Assembly: GCF_026151205.1 (NCBI RefSeq)
Contig: NC_087084.1
Span: forward strand, 14,677,760 to 14,741,759
DNA: 64,000 nt
Direction: 5' to 3'
DNA from: Bolinopsis microptera
Taxonomy: Eukaryota > Ctenophora > Tentaculata > Lobata > Bolinopsidae
Shown: in pieces, positions 48,101 through 58,261 of the stretch
How positions within the stretch are numbered: the stretch's first letter is position 1
Layout of the letters: the number at the start of each line of letters is the position of its first letter
Position numbers and translations under genes: made by a program
The notes under the pieces: generated by a model
The model's input: the letters and a program-made list of their open reading frames with translations, nothing else
Databases searched by the model: none
Told to the model about the DNA's origin: nothing

Positions 48101-49835
48101 CTTAATAGTGGGCCTTTGCTACTCTGAAATGGGTCTGTAGATTTATTTGTGGGTCTGTAAGGTTACAAAGTGGGTCTGTTGTTATTGGCAGTGGGTCTCT
48201 AAGGTCAAATAGTGGGCCTATTTTTATTAAGTGTGTGTCTACTAGCTTAATAGTGGGTCTTTGCTACTCTGAAATGGGTCTGTGGATTGACTTGTGGGTC
48301 TGTAAGATGAAATAGTGGGTCTGTTGATATTGATAGTAGGTCTGTTGTTATCAACTGTGTGTCTACTCCCCCATGGTCGCCTGGTAACTGGGCTGTGTTT
48401 ATGACTGCAGTCAGTCAAAGATTTGAACTGTGGATTAGTCATTAGTAAATATCTGTCATAACATCCAAGCAAACATTCTAGAAGACTTCTATAAATAGTC
48501 AATAGTGTCCCCTAGACCGTAGGAAATGTAAAAATTTTAAGACGATGAGGCCTGAGTAAGTCGTAAATTCTGATTGGAGAATGCAGATTGCTGTTGTGAA
48601 GTTACCAACTTTACGTGAGTACTTGATTCTTTTCAATCTCAGTTTATTGCTGTCCTACAAATTTCTTTAATGCCAAATTTCGTCTAAAACACCCTGTTTC
48701 TCAAAAAATTTCCGGGGGGCTGCGCCCCCCTAGCCTCCGCCAAGGGGCTCTGCCCCTGGACCCCGCTGGGGGCTGCGCTCCCAGACCCCTGCCACAGCTT
48801 GCTCGCTGCGCAGCTGGATTGGACACGTCGGCTCGCTTCGCTCGCCGACAGCTCCCCTCAAAGAAAAATCCTGGCTACGTCCCCTTACTTGAGTACTTGA
48901 TTCTTTTCAATCCCAGTTTATTGCTGTCCTACAAATTTCTTTAATGCCAAATGTCGTCTAAAACACCCTGTTTCGCAAAAATTTTCCAGGGGGCTGCGCC
49001 CCCCGGACCCCTGCCACAGCTTGCTCGCTTCGCTCGCTGCGCAGCTGGATTAAAAAACCTGGCTACGTCCCTGACCTATACCTACATCTTCATACTATAA
49101 GTATAAAGCCAGCATTTTAAGGGGTATTTGTAAGTTTTCCACATATGTATGAGTGGACTTTGGAAATCAAATTATCAACCAAAATGTGGTGGAATATTGC
49201 ATATATGAATAGTACATATAATTATTCTGACGGAAGAAGGTCATCAACTTCAAGTCCTAAATTATGGAATGTAATATTTAGTCCAATCTCTAAGATTGTT
49301 GATAGGGAAAGTTCAAAAAATTGGATTAAAAAATTTGCGAAAAAAGTTACTGCGAGCGCAGCTCAGCCAGCGAGCCACATTCAATGGAAAAGTGGGTCTT
49401 TAACCCAAAAAAGTCAGCACCATTGGGTGGGTCTGTGGCACCCAGAAAAAAAAAAACCTTAGGCCAATGTAGTATTAAGGTGCATTAATTGACATAAGTA
49501 ATGCCATGAGTATGGAGACACACTGCAGGTTCACCAAATCAGAGGATACAAGAAAACAAACAATTCAAGAAACTGACCCGCTTGGTAAGTGTCTTTTCAA
49601 CAAGAACCCCTCGAAATGAAGTCACAGTGTTTTTCTCTTTCAGCCTGTCTCCCAGAAGCTTCAGCTGTGTCTTCATTAGCTCATGTTCATTCTTCAGCTT
49701 TTCTAGTTTTTCTGCTTTGCTGCCGCCCTCTTTTTCATGCCACTCTGGTGTCCTTGCTCTTCTTTGTAAAGTCACTTTGCTTCTGACTGTTAGACTGCCA
49801 CAAGGAGAGAGGATTGGTGTGATTAAGCGATTCAT
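45163..49835 (-). CDS. MRPS18B: mitochondrial ribosomal protein of the S18 family (six exons, 285 aa)
   Basis: Exons 49835-49578, 47532-47445, 47231-47021, 46814-46716, 45785-45705 and 45283-45163 all have standard splice sites, and every phase joins exactly, giving 286 codons with stop TGA. The N-terminus (MNRLITPILSPCGSLTVRSK) is Arg/Ser-rich without acids, as in a mitochondrial presequence. The core has the bS18 features: a basic lead (RRSCYQPAKRKYNG), C-x2-C followed by DH (ACTICKDHWYP), a D-V..I..YI strand-helix, VTVTGVCWYKQ and the final helix EEAVYRAQSMGYL. C-x-I-C-x-D-H and T-G-V-C favour the S18b/mS40 branch, but the paralogue is uncertain. It would act in the mitochondrial small ribosomal subunit. 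Intron 1 carries a 1.8-kb transposon and intron 2 a MITE. A second, in-frame donor for exon 4 lies 48 nt downstream of the first. Confidence 0.8.
45910..46205. repeat. intron 4: inverted GGTCGAC repeat and dispersed-repeat copy
   Basis: 45935-46030 contains GGGGTCGGCTGAG facing CTCGGTCGACCCC. 46110-46200 is a copy of the short dispersed repeat (CTGGGGACCCCAG .. GTTTATAAG .. GGCGAGCGCCGCCCAG-like) that also occurs at 43390-43455, 57395-57490 and 57575-57655. Confidence 0.5.
47307..47411. mobile_element. pogo/Tigger-like MITE, 105 bp, in intron 2 of the S18 gene
   Basis: Starts CAGTAAAACCCCGATTTACC and ends TTTACTG, with TA on both sides (47305-47306, 47412-47413) as target duplication. Internal inverted matches (CGGTATATCGGGGTTT, GGTAAATCGGG) are present. 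TA target and CAG-type ends fit the pogo branch of the Tc1/mariner group. Confidence 0.7.
47630..49461. mobile_element. 1.83-kb TIR element with 8-bp TSD GGCCAATG in intron 1 of the S18 gene
   Basis: Termini TAAGGTTTTTTTTAT and the reverse complement of AAAAAAAACCTTA, followed inward by TIR-like GGGTGCCA, with perfect direct repeats GGCCAATG at 47622-47629 and 49462-49469. An 8-bp target duplication is typical of hAT elements, but no transposase is encoded. Inside: a tandem array of about 125-bp units rich in AGTGGGTCTGT (47790-48370), a direct duplication (48612-48880 and 48888-49060) with GGGGGCTGCGCCCCCC words, and a weak plus-strand frame of 105 codons at 49145-49462. Confidence 0.75.
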
Positions 49836-51626
49836 TTCCTATTGAGTTGCAAAGGGTTACTAGGGAAAATTGAATGCTTGTATTCAGCTGTAAATGACTT
49901 TAATAAATTTATTCAATAAAACAATAAGTTTTCAATGAAATAATAAAAAATTGTTCAAAATGATGAATATATGATTGGTATTTTGGCTGATTTTGGTGAG
50001 ACAGGGCGAGTTTCGGCACATTTTATTTCGAAATTGAAACGAATTATGGCCTTTCACTTTTGTCTCCCGTCAATGAAATTGAGCTCATTATTGAATCACA
50101 ACAACATGATGTGTACTGCAAACAATATCAAGTTGAGGTGGATTAAATAGCTAGACCCCGGCTAGTGCCTCCACTCCAAAGGGGTGAGCTAAGGACATGC
50201 AGTCGATTCAAGCTCCTGAACTCTGAAGTCGGCTCAGAAGAAACATCGGGAAAATCGTCATCAAGTGCCGGTTGCATAGGTTAAGTAAAGTCAAGTTTTT
50301 TAGACTGTAAAAAGTATTCAAACAATAAACACATAATATCACAATGACCCTATTTGAAATCAAACCTTTAACAAGAATTTTGCCGCGGTTAAACCACGCA
50401 CGATCAATTTTCCCTACCATGTACTTGTACCATTAATTCTTTTGAGTGAAAAGTGTGACTGGAAAAAAGTGCAACATATTTACATACTATGTTTTTTATA
50501 AATGAGTGAGATTAGTGCATGGTAAAAATTGACGATTTACTTGACGCCGCCGCGCATCAACAATAAATGAATCTAGAAAATTGCGGAAAATAACTTTGCG
50601 AAGGAGGAATTTCACTGTAATTAATTAACACATGGCCACCGTCGCGCGTAGCATAACAGACGCTTCCTATACACATAATTATAGGGAAGTGGTCTATAGC
50701 TATATTGATTGATTGAAATAAATTTTCGTGCACATACAGAATGAATGGTTAATAATTTAATATATATGTAGACCAAGCTCTGTGCACGGGATGCTTCCTG
50801 GAAGAATCCAGTTCTTTTAGCGGGGCACCCTACCTAAAGCCAAATTGAGATATAATAATAATCATATTCCTAGGGAAATAATCAGAAATCGAATACCAAT
50901 CAAATAATATGATATATAGGAGTAGTAACCATATAATTTACTATGCAAAATGCCCCAACCTCATAGTGTAAATTTATATAAAATTCAAATTCCATACCAC
51001 CACTAAACCCCAACAGTCAACACAACAGCCCAAGCAAAATTAAATAACTTCTTATATACTGTCATATTACAAATTAATTAAACATTTGAAATCTGTTAAC
51101 CAGAGAATAAATTTCTAAACCTAATGCAAGTGAAATAATTTATATGCAATAATGAATGCCTAATGTGAGTATCATCTGTCAATGTCCTTGTAGATTGTAG
51201 AACAGTCTGTACAAGAGATATGAGTAACTAATATAGAAGAAAAAAAACAGGAAGTTGTCGTCTGTTGGAAAATAAATAAAATATCTAGTATATAAATTAG
51301 AATATAAAATAACATTCGGTCAATGTGTCGTCAATAAACTGTACAATTATCAAATGTTAAAACTGTACTGGGTGATACAGTCACCAAAAATAAATACTAA
51401 GTATAATAAGTTAATAAATTAAATGTGGTCTGTAAAACTACCACTAGGTATAATAGGTCAATAAATTAAAAGTGGTTTATAAAACTACCACTGTGCGAAC
51501 CCCTTCTCCAGTTAAAACATGTCAGTCATGTGCAGAATCAATCAGAATGGTAAGGTGGTAAAAAAGGGAATATCCTTTCGACACTTCAATTATATATGCC
51601 TCAGATTTAAAAGAAATAGAAGATAC
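49836..51626. other. intergenic and LINE 3' region
   Basis: A 44-codon minus-strand frame at about 50281-50147 (MQPALDDDFPDVSSEPTSEF) has an acidic start and no recognised family. 50290-50400 shares a word of about 100 bp with 56070-56160 (ACACATAATATYRCAATGAC). 51395-51500 holds two copies of a unit of about 57 bp ending AAAACTACCACT. The 3' untranslated part of the LINE at 51627-54604 must lie just left of 51627; its exact end is not visible. Confidence 0.4.
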
Positions 51627-53837
51627 TTAGTTATCGTCGACTATGATTGCAGTGTAAAATTTGTCATATGAATTGTCGACGGTATAATAAGGGTCTGTTG
51701 TTATAGATGAGAGTAGCTGTTTCTTATACGAATCACTGAAGCTTTTAACATCGGGCAGATTTCGTAGATCTGTTGGAACATTATTCCAACATTTTGCCCC
51801 CAAGTATTGAAAGTTTTTATGTGATGTTGATCTATTAACATATAGGTTGCAGCTTTCGCCGCTCCTATTACCTCCTGATATGTAACTAAATTTGTTCATA
51901 AAGTTTGTAGGACAATTGTCATGGATGATTCTAAACATATAATTTGACAGATGGAGTTGTCGTCTAAGATGGAGTGGTAACCATTTCATGTCTCTATAAA
52001 CATTAAGGCTGCTCTCTGTTTGTGGAACGTTGAGAGCTATTTTGGCTACCTTTTTGTACAGAGTGTCAAGTTCAGCAAGTTTTGTCTTGCCAGCTCTACA
52101 ATAGATCGTGTCTAAATAATCGAATTGTGGCAACATGAGTGAATTGGCAAACATTTTCCTATATTTAATGGGTAGCAGTGCTTTACTTCTATACATGGCA
52201 CCAATTCTCTTCATGACCTTCCTAATAATATAATCTACATGGCTTTTGAAGTTTAATTTACTATCTAGAATGAGGCCAAGATATTTTGTCTCTTTGCACT
52301 CCTTGATTGTGAAAGTTACCTCATCACATTCAATGGTTAATTCATCATGTTTATCAACAGAATCAAATAATAGGAATTCAGTCTTCTTTTCATTGAGTGA
52401 TAACTTATTAACACTGAGCCATTTAAAGATTGTCATAAGTTCTATTTTCATGTTTATAAATGTGCTTCTGCAGGTTTGATCAAAGAATAGTGCACCATCA
52501 TCTGCAAATAGAAAGGGCTTAGATAGGTTACAGGCATAAATGATGTCATTTATGAAGATACTAAATAATATAGGCCCAATGATGCTTCCTTGTGGTACAC
52601 CACTCAGAACTTCTAAAAATGAGCTTAGTTTGCCATTAATCCTTGTGCATTGATATCTACAAGATAAGAAGTTCTTAAACCAGGTTAAAGCAATGCCACC
52701 AATTCCATAATATGCCAATTTTTGAAGCAATATTTCATGATTCACTGTGTCAAAGGCCTTCTTAAGATCAAGAAAGATGATTCCTGGTTTATAAGACTTA
52801 GATTTACTCATATATATTTCGTCCATCAGATCGTACATCAAATAAGTTGTGGAGTGATTTTTTCGAAAGCCATATTGATGCCGGATGAAAAGTTTGTTCT
52901 CTTCCATGTAATCAGTGAGTTGCTTGCCGACAAAGTTTTCTATAAGTTTTCCTACAAGTGGAAGGATGGATATTGGCCTGTAATTATTAGGATCATCTTT
53001 CATTCCTGCCTTATGGATGGGAGTTACTCTAGCTTTTTTACAAAAGGTTGGTACAACACCTGTATTAAGGCTCAAATTGACAATATGGGTCAGTGGCTCA
53101 ACTATGTGTGGTACAGCTTGCTTAAGTAAAAATAGAGGCACATCGTCATATGAGGCCTTGTCATTCTTGAGCGTTTCGACATACATTAGGATATCAGTTT
53201 CATTTATTTCTTGGAATCTATCAAATGAGATGTTAGAAGTTCTAGGAGGTAAAAAATCAGTAAAACTAACTCTTTCAATATTGGGGGCCTGATTTTGTAA
53301 TCTTGATCCAACATTTGCAAAATGAAAGTTAAATAGCTCAGGATCATTCTCATTGATAGTTTGACAATTAGTTGTACCAGGGGTCATATTTGATGCCAGT
53401 TTGATAGTTTTCCATATCCCTTTAAGATCATTCTTGGCACTTTTAACTTGTAGATCATCGATTACATTAGCCTTTTTGCAGGTATTAGCTAATTTATTTC
53501 TAATATTTCTCTGAATCTTGTAGCAATCCCAGGCCTCATTACACTTTATACATTTGCTACATGTACCACATTTATTGCAATTTCCATTGTCTCTCTTATC
53601 CTTCTTTTTACGGAATTTCTTTAGAAGAAAATGTGTATGATTAATGGCATTTAAAAGTTCAGTAGAAGGTTTATGTATGAACTTTTCATGCCTTTCTATG
53701 GTCTTGCAAGGGAAGAAGGTTGCATATGCCTGTTCAATATGATGACAAAGGCCAGCAGTGATAGCTTCAACATCTGTACTTTCCAATAGTGGACTGTAAT
53801 CAGAACAGGTATCTAGATAGTCTAAGAATTGTTTAAA
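51627..53837 (-). CDS. CR1/L2-type LINE reverse transcriptase (ORF2, second part)
   Basis: The frame is open from the slippery site at 53837 to TAA at 51627; the first residues are KQFLDYLDTCSDYSPLLEST. A linker carries an unusual Cys cluster (CNKCGTCSKCIKCNEAWDC). The RT core has PISILPLVGKLIENFV, QYGFRKNHSTT, motif A FLDLKKAFDTVNH, motif B SGVPQGSIIGPILFSIFIND, motif C FLFADDGALFF, motif D region LNEKKTEFLLF and motif E KYLGLILDSKL. The C-terminal part matches the thumb and tail of Jockey/CR1-type RTs. More than 700 codons without a stop point to a young or functional copy. The upstream endonuclease frame is in the +1 register relative to this one. Confidence 0.85.
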   Translation of the reverse strand, partial: FKQFLDYLDTCSDYSPLLESTDVEAITAGLCHHIEQAYATFFPCKTIERHEKFIHKPSTELLNAINHTHFLLKKFRKKKDKRDNGNCNKCGTCSKCIKCNEAWDCYKIQRNIRNKLANTCKKANVIDDLQVKSAKNDLKGIWKTIKLASNMTPGTTNCQTINENDPELFNFHFANVGSRLQNQAPNIERVSFTDFLPPRTSNISFDRFQEINETDILMYVETLKNDKASYDDVPLFLLKQAVPHIVEPLTHIVNLSLNTGVVPTFCKKARVTPIHKAGMKDDPNNYRPISILPLVGKLIENFVGKQLTDYMEENKLFIRHQYGFRKNHSTTYLMYDLMDEIYMSKSKSYKPGIIFLDLKKAFDTVNHEILLQKLAYYGIGGIALTWFKNFLSCRYQCTRINGKLSSFLEVLSGVPQGSIIGPILFSIFINDIIYACNLSKPFLFADDGALFFDQTCRSTFINMKIELMTIFKWLSVNKLSLNEKKTEFLLFDSVDKHDELTIECDEVTFTIKECKETKYLGLILDSKLNFKSHVDYIIRKVMKRIGAMYRSKALLPIKYRKMFANSLMLPQFDYLDTIYCRAGKTKLAELDTLYKKVAKIALNVPQTESSLNVYRDMKWLPLHLRRQLHLSNYMFRIIHDNCPTNFMNKFSYISGGNRSGESCNLYVNRSTSHKNFQYLGAKCWNNVPTDLRNLPDVKSFSDSYKKQLLSSITTDPYYTVDNSYDKFYTAIIVDDN
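53822..53837 (-). promoter_or_regulatory. possible programmed -1 frameshift site (T TTA AAC)
   Basis: TTTAAAC at 53837-53831 lies in the register X XXY YYZ relative to the endonuclease frame, is followed after two codons by that frame's TAG, and slipping back one base yields exactly the RT frame. A 7-bp complementary pair (CCTGTTC 53809-53803, GAACAGG 53735-53729) lies downstream, though its 21-nt spacer is longer than usual. A single lost T in the T run would look the same. Confidence 0.45.
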
Positions 53838-54604
53838 ACATTACGTTTACAATGATTTCTAATTTCAACCTTTTCAAATTTAGGAGCTATAGGTACTTTA
53901 CAATCTATCTCACACATAATAGCTTGATGATCCCCAATACGTTCATCAAGAACAGAAGATTGAACAAAATCTGCATAACAGTTAGTGTATATTACATCAA
54001 TAGTAGTCTGGGTAAAATTGTCTCCACGTTTAGCAACTCTAGTTATCCCTTGAATGGTTTGAACTAGATTGTAACATCTCAAGGACATATCTAATTTTTT
54101 GTACTGGGTGGATGAGATATTATTCTGGTCAATGTTTATATCCCCAATCCAGATAACCTTTTTCCCATTCAATTTTTTCATGCAAAAATGAATGTATTCA
54201 ATAAAGTTATCAACACTGCAATAATTTCCAGAGCGATAGAAGCAGCAAACATTGATCTTGCTATTCTTAAGCTTCACCCATAATGCTTCAATGTTATCAA
54301 GCTTACTATCCATAATTAATTCTGTGTAAGCTAGTTTTTTGTTTATCATTAAGCCACAACCACCCCTAGAACTGTTTGGCCTGTCGCATCGCATAAGGTT
54401 GAAGGAGGAAGGAATATTTATGGTGTCTGTGTCAATAGTTTCATTAAGATTCATCTCATTTAGGGAAAGTATGTCTAATTTATGATCTCTAATAAGTTGG
54501 GAAAGTTCATTACTTTTACCTAAATTAAGAAGCCCTCCTTGAATGTTACAATGACCAATGCAGAGGTTGTGAAACCTATCAGCTGCATTATTAAAATTTG
54601 TCAT
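53822..54604 (-). CDS. CR1/L2-type LINE endonuclease (ORF2, first part)
   Basis: ATG at 54604, TAG at 53822-53824, 260 codons. APE-type endonuclease motifs: GHCNIQGGLLNLGK, the catalytic Glu in LSLNEMNLNE, RGGCGLMI, VCCFYRSGN, the metal-binding Asp in WIGDINID, TTIDVIYTN and the final Asp-His in IGDHQAIM. It nicks target DNA for target-primed reverse transcription. It belongs to the same protein as the RT: coding sense continues without a gap into the -1 frame at TTTAAAC (53837-53831), two codons before this frame's stop. Confidence 0.85.
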   Translation of the reverse strand: MTNFNNAADRFHNLCIGHCNIQGGLLNLGKSNELSQLIRDHKLDILSLNEMNLNETIDTDTINIPSSFNLMRCDRPNSSRGGCGLMINKKLAYTELIMDSKLDNIEALWVKLKNSKINVCCFYRSGNYCSVDNFIEYIHFCMKKLNGKKVIWIGDINIDQNNISSTQYKKLDMSLRCYNLVQTIQGITRVAKRGDNFTQTTIDVIYTNCYADFVQSSVLDERIGDHQAIMCEIDCKVPIAPKFEKVEIRNHCKRNVLNNS

Positions 54605-54748
54605 CTTGTAAATCTTATTAATTCACAATGGAATGAATAAAAGTTGTAAAGTTGTGTTTAAACTGAAAAACAGGTTGTATTTGTCTGGATGTCGTACTGT
54701 AAAAATAAAACTGACGGTAGGAGTGTTATGTCAGTATTCAGCAGTATT

Positions 54749-55090
54749 CTAATGGTGTGCATGATACTTCAAGTGCCTTGCTAATTTAACTATGCCATAA
54801 TCATTGAGATGGACATTATCCTCTCCATAACTACTAAAAAATGACGATTTTCTAAAGCCTTTCTTATCACTAAACAAGAAACGATTTGTCTCGGTTGAGA
54901 GCAGTTTTACATAGGTGTATTTTCTTTGCAGATTTGATATACATTCATTGATATCTGTTATAACCTTGTTTCTGGAGAAACTCTCCCGAGGTAATAAGTT
55001 AACAATTTTAATATCAGCTCCAGGTGCCCACTTGTGAAGGAAAAGTACAAGTTTTTCAATACAATGATTATTAATGGAATTATCGGATAT
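54749..55090 (-). pseudogene. LINE ORF1 C-terminus with SGNH/GDSL esterase domain (5' truncated)
   Basis: Reading 55090 to TAG at 54749: FLHKWAPGADIKIVNLLPRE, NECISNLQRKY and EDNVHLNDYGIVKLARHLK. LLPRE and the D-x-x-H motif (DNVH) followed by L-N-x-x-G are the hallmarks of the esterase ORF1 found in CR1-group LINEs. ORF2 starts 145 bp downstream. An in-frame TAA at 55091-55093 follows ESIHIEL, so the element is truncated or mutated near its 5' edge at about 55130. Confidence 0.7.
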
Positions 55091-55130
55091 TTATAATTCA
55101 ATATGTATTGATTCTTCTGTGGAAAATAAA

Positions 55131-55745
55131 AATTGTATTTTACTTAAAATTGTATTTTACTTATATTGCGAAGGAGCAGACTTTTGTCATCAACGCAGGT
55201 CCGTAGGGCCACCTCATATATCCAAACCCGATTACTTATTCCCTAGACGATCTTTTTGCCTTTGGCAACAGTAGGGGAAAAAATTCAGTATATTCCCCAT
55301 CTAATATATTTGTGTTAATAAATTGAATAGCTTGAAAACCTCACATAAGTCGTTTTATGAGCAAATCTTTGCTGATTGGGTACCTATTAGTTAGCATGCA
55401 GCTGAGTGTCGATCACTTAATCAATTGATGAGGTGCAGATCAGCTGATCCCACGGCATAAATGTCAGTACTGTTCTAAATTCTGGACAACATCCACTCAT
55501 TTTAAACGGTGAAATATGCTCAGCATCAGCTTTATAGTATATAAGCTCTTTAGGCTATAATATATAAGCTCTTTAAATAATACAACCATTGCTTATTCTA
55601 GCAGCCAAATGAACAAGTTCCTGACGATTTTTGTTTTGATTTTGATGCATCATAGTATGGTATTTGAAAAAGTTTAAAATTGTTAAGTTCAAAGTAGAAT
55701 ATGGGGCAAATTATAAACAAAAGTCTATTTTATTTTCTCAAACCC
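55131..55745. other. no recognised gene
   Basis: AT-rich. TATAAGCTCTTTA is repeated at 55538-55575. Nothing else supported. Confidence 0.4.
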
Positions 55746-55992
55746 ACTGTGGAGGATGCTCGGACATGTACTGCGTGGGCCTACAGATGGCCCAGCCTAT
55801 TCGTCGCTTGTTTTTGCTGTCAACACCTTACAGCTTCAAGGGCGGCGTGGAAGACCGCAGTCAAACCTTTTCTCACTGATTCTACACGACCTTAGTGTCC
55901 GAAAATTATCGTTAAATAATTTATGTGATTTGAACTATTTAACGTTAATTGCTCAGAATAGAGTTAAATGGAGAAGTATGCAAATTGCATGA
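55746..55992 (+). pseudogene. LINE RT C-terminal tail fragment
   Basis: The plus strand reads WRMLGHVLRGPTDGPAYSSL, then GRRGRPQSNLF and LIAQNRVKWRSM before a stop at 55992. The order R..GH.LR - GRRGRP - L..A..R..W is the conserved tail of many LINE reverse transcriptases. It is a different family from the two larger LINE copies here. Only the last 80 or so codons remain. Confidence 0.6.
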
Positions 55993-57394
55993 CTTTTGTT
56001 TGAGAAAGATTAGGGGACAGAAATGTTTACTTTGTTTACTATCTGTTTCTTAGAGCTTTTGTTTATATAAACCCACTGTTGACATAACAAATAAATTTTT
56101 TTTTCAAACAATATACACATAATATAGCAATGACCCTGTATAAAAAATTCTTTAAAAATGGTACCCTTTGTAACAATATATATCAAATTCACATCACAAC
56201 AAAAAGCAGTTTAGGCCCCTATCCAACAAGCACTCCATGACCTTTTAGGGTTTAGGAGTGTTGATCAGGTTAAGGTCCAAATCACTTATTGCCGTAGGTG
56301 GAAGAGTTCTGGTACCTCTGTACCCCCTGATAGAGTCTATTTTATTGCCATTTTGGTACACCCTATGGAATACTCAATAAACAGCATTTCATCATGGACC
56401 ATGTATATGTGTGTGTATATTTGCTTGTTAAAGGGCTGTTTATTTTAGGCTGTAACCTTATTAGTTCAATGGAATAAACCTAGCACGGTCTGCTCTCTCC
56501 AAGATCAGCCTGCTTCTCCATTTTACCGTGAAGCCTAATTTCTAGTTTATATAAAATATACAATGCAAGTGCAGGTTTACTAATCTTAATCTACTTAACA
56601 ACTCAATAGCCCAAGTCACCATACCCGTAGTATTTGTAGCGCGATGCGTTACTGTGCCGCGCCGCGCACTTAATAAGGCTTCTCACAGCGACTGGCTAGA
56701 TCGGCGAAATGCGCTACTGTGCCACGCCGAGCTGCCATGAATTGACATCGTCAATTAACCGTAGTATATTCCATGGTAATATATATGGTAATAGAAGAGC
56801 TTTAAAGTTTTTCAAATTGTTGCTATAATTGATTTAAATAAAAATTTGTTGTTTTCTTGAGCATGCTTTGGTTGCAGCATCGCTTCACTTATATGTTATA
56901 GGTGCATATAGGGCCGATGTAATTGCTATGACCACTTTACTGGTCAACTGGTGTTTCGGTGTCCCTAATTTTGTTTACAATCGGTCACTTGTCAAAGCAT
57001 GTAAGGTCATTCCGCGAGATTTTCTTTGAAATAAAATGATGTATTTATATAACAATTTGAAAGTTTATTGATCTATTGGTAGCAATGGACCATTTTTGTA
57101 GGTTTATAACTTTGTCACTTGTATCATGTCGTGACACCACTGTCGTTTCATTATACCAAGACGCGCGCCGAGTTGGACTCGTCGACGGTCTTGAAACAAA
57201 TATTTTACGATTCTCACCTGTTGAGACCATTTCCGTTACCCATGCGCTTTCGCGCCAGCAGTGCACAGTGGCGCGCGCCACGGGCCAAGGGCTCTGGATA
57301 GAGCAATTACCCGTGTATTTGGTATTGTGCTGATCTGGTAATTGCAACACTTGAATTGACTGTGCTCCGCGCCAATTGCTTACCTGAGGTGCTC
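55993..57394. repeat. repeat mosaic, no gene
   Basis: 56070-56160 matches 50290-50400. 56636-56755 (GTAGCGCGATGCGTTACTGT .. CTGCCATGAATTGAC) is a CpG-rich repeat with a second copy at 57777-57912. Overlapping short frames at 57045-57350 on both strands show no family resemblance. Confidence 0.5.
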
Positions 57395-57660
57395 AGGCTA
57401 TCATGTTTGTAAACATATGAATAGAGATTCGGCGGAATGACAGGCTGAGCGCGGCCCAGTAAGGCCCACAATTTACCTGGGGACCCCTTGATTGACGATG
57501 TCAATCCGTCGAGATCGTTGCTCTTGCTTCGATGCGAAGCAAGAATGCTAGTTCGCGCGGCGCGTTGAAGCGGCGAAGTCCTCCAAGGGGACCCCAGGCT
57601 ATTATGTTCATAAACATAAAGATTCGGCGGAATGACAGGCTGAGCGCCGCCCACAATGTG
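57395..57660. repeat. two copies of a short dispersed repeat
   Basis: GATTCGGCGGAATGACAGGC followed by TGAGCGCxGCCCA occurs at about 57428-57465 and 57610-57650, each preceded by TGTTYRTAAACAT. Related copies: 46110-46200 (+) and 43390-43455 (-). SINE or MITE origin is undecided; no RNA polymerase III boxes are obvious. Confidence 0.6.
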
Positions 57661-57776
57661 ATTCAACAAAAAGCTCGAAAAAAGCGCCGCGGGAACCGAG
57701 CGATCGAGAGAATTGCAAGTTATGTATATAATATTAGTACTAGTAGGTATTACGCTATAAAGTTACTATTTCATTT

Positions 57777-57912
57777 GTAGCGCGCGATGCGTTACTTTGC
57801 CGCGCCGCGCCGCTCACTCAAAGAGGCTTCTCACATGCAGCTAAATTGAAAATTTAATTTGAAAAATAAAAAATGCGCTACTGTGCCTCGCCAAGCTGCG
57901 ATGAATTGACGG
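57777..57912. repeat. CpG-rich repeat, second copy
   Basis: GTAGCGCGCGATGCGTTACT .. AAGCTGCGATGAATTGAC aligns with 56636-56755; an AT-rich insertion separates the two halves here. Confidence 0.6.
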
Positions 57913-58261
57913 TCGCGCTAAATCACTCTACAGTCGATTTTATTATTTCATCACTTTTAGTTTCGCATTGGATACAGCACATGTTATATCCGCGCGTTAC
58001 GTGTGGTCATATTTAATCCTGATTTCCCAATTACGTTTCTACTACATGCAGCTTTATACTTTGGATTTCAAACTTCGAGTTTTCGTCAACAGTCAATAAT
58101 TATCCATGATTCATCTGCATCAGTGCCACTTGTGTTATACCTTATATGTAGTTATGAGTTATAATCCTATAAGTTTAATGAATAGCTGTTAAAAATGTTG
58201 ATCCTCATTTGCTCGCAGGTGTACTGACATATGCTATAGGTACAAATAGAATTGTAATCGA

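Noticed and set aside
57045-57350. Overlapping 100- and 85-codon frames on both strands
   Set aside because: Neither shows motif structure, and both lie in a CpG-rich repeat mosaic.
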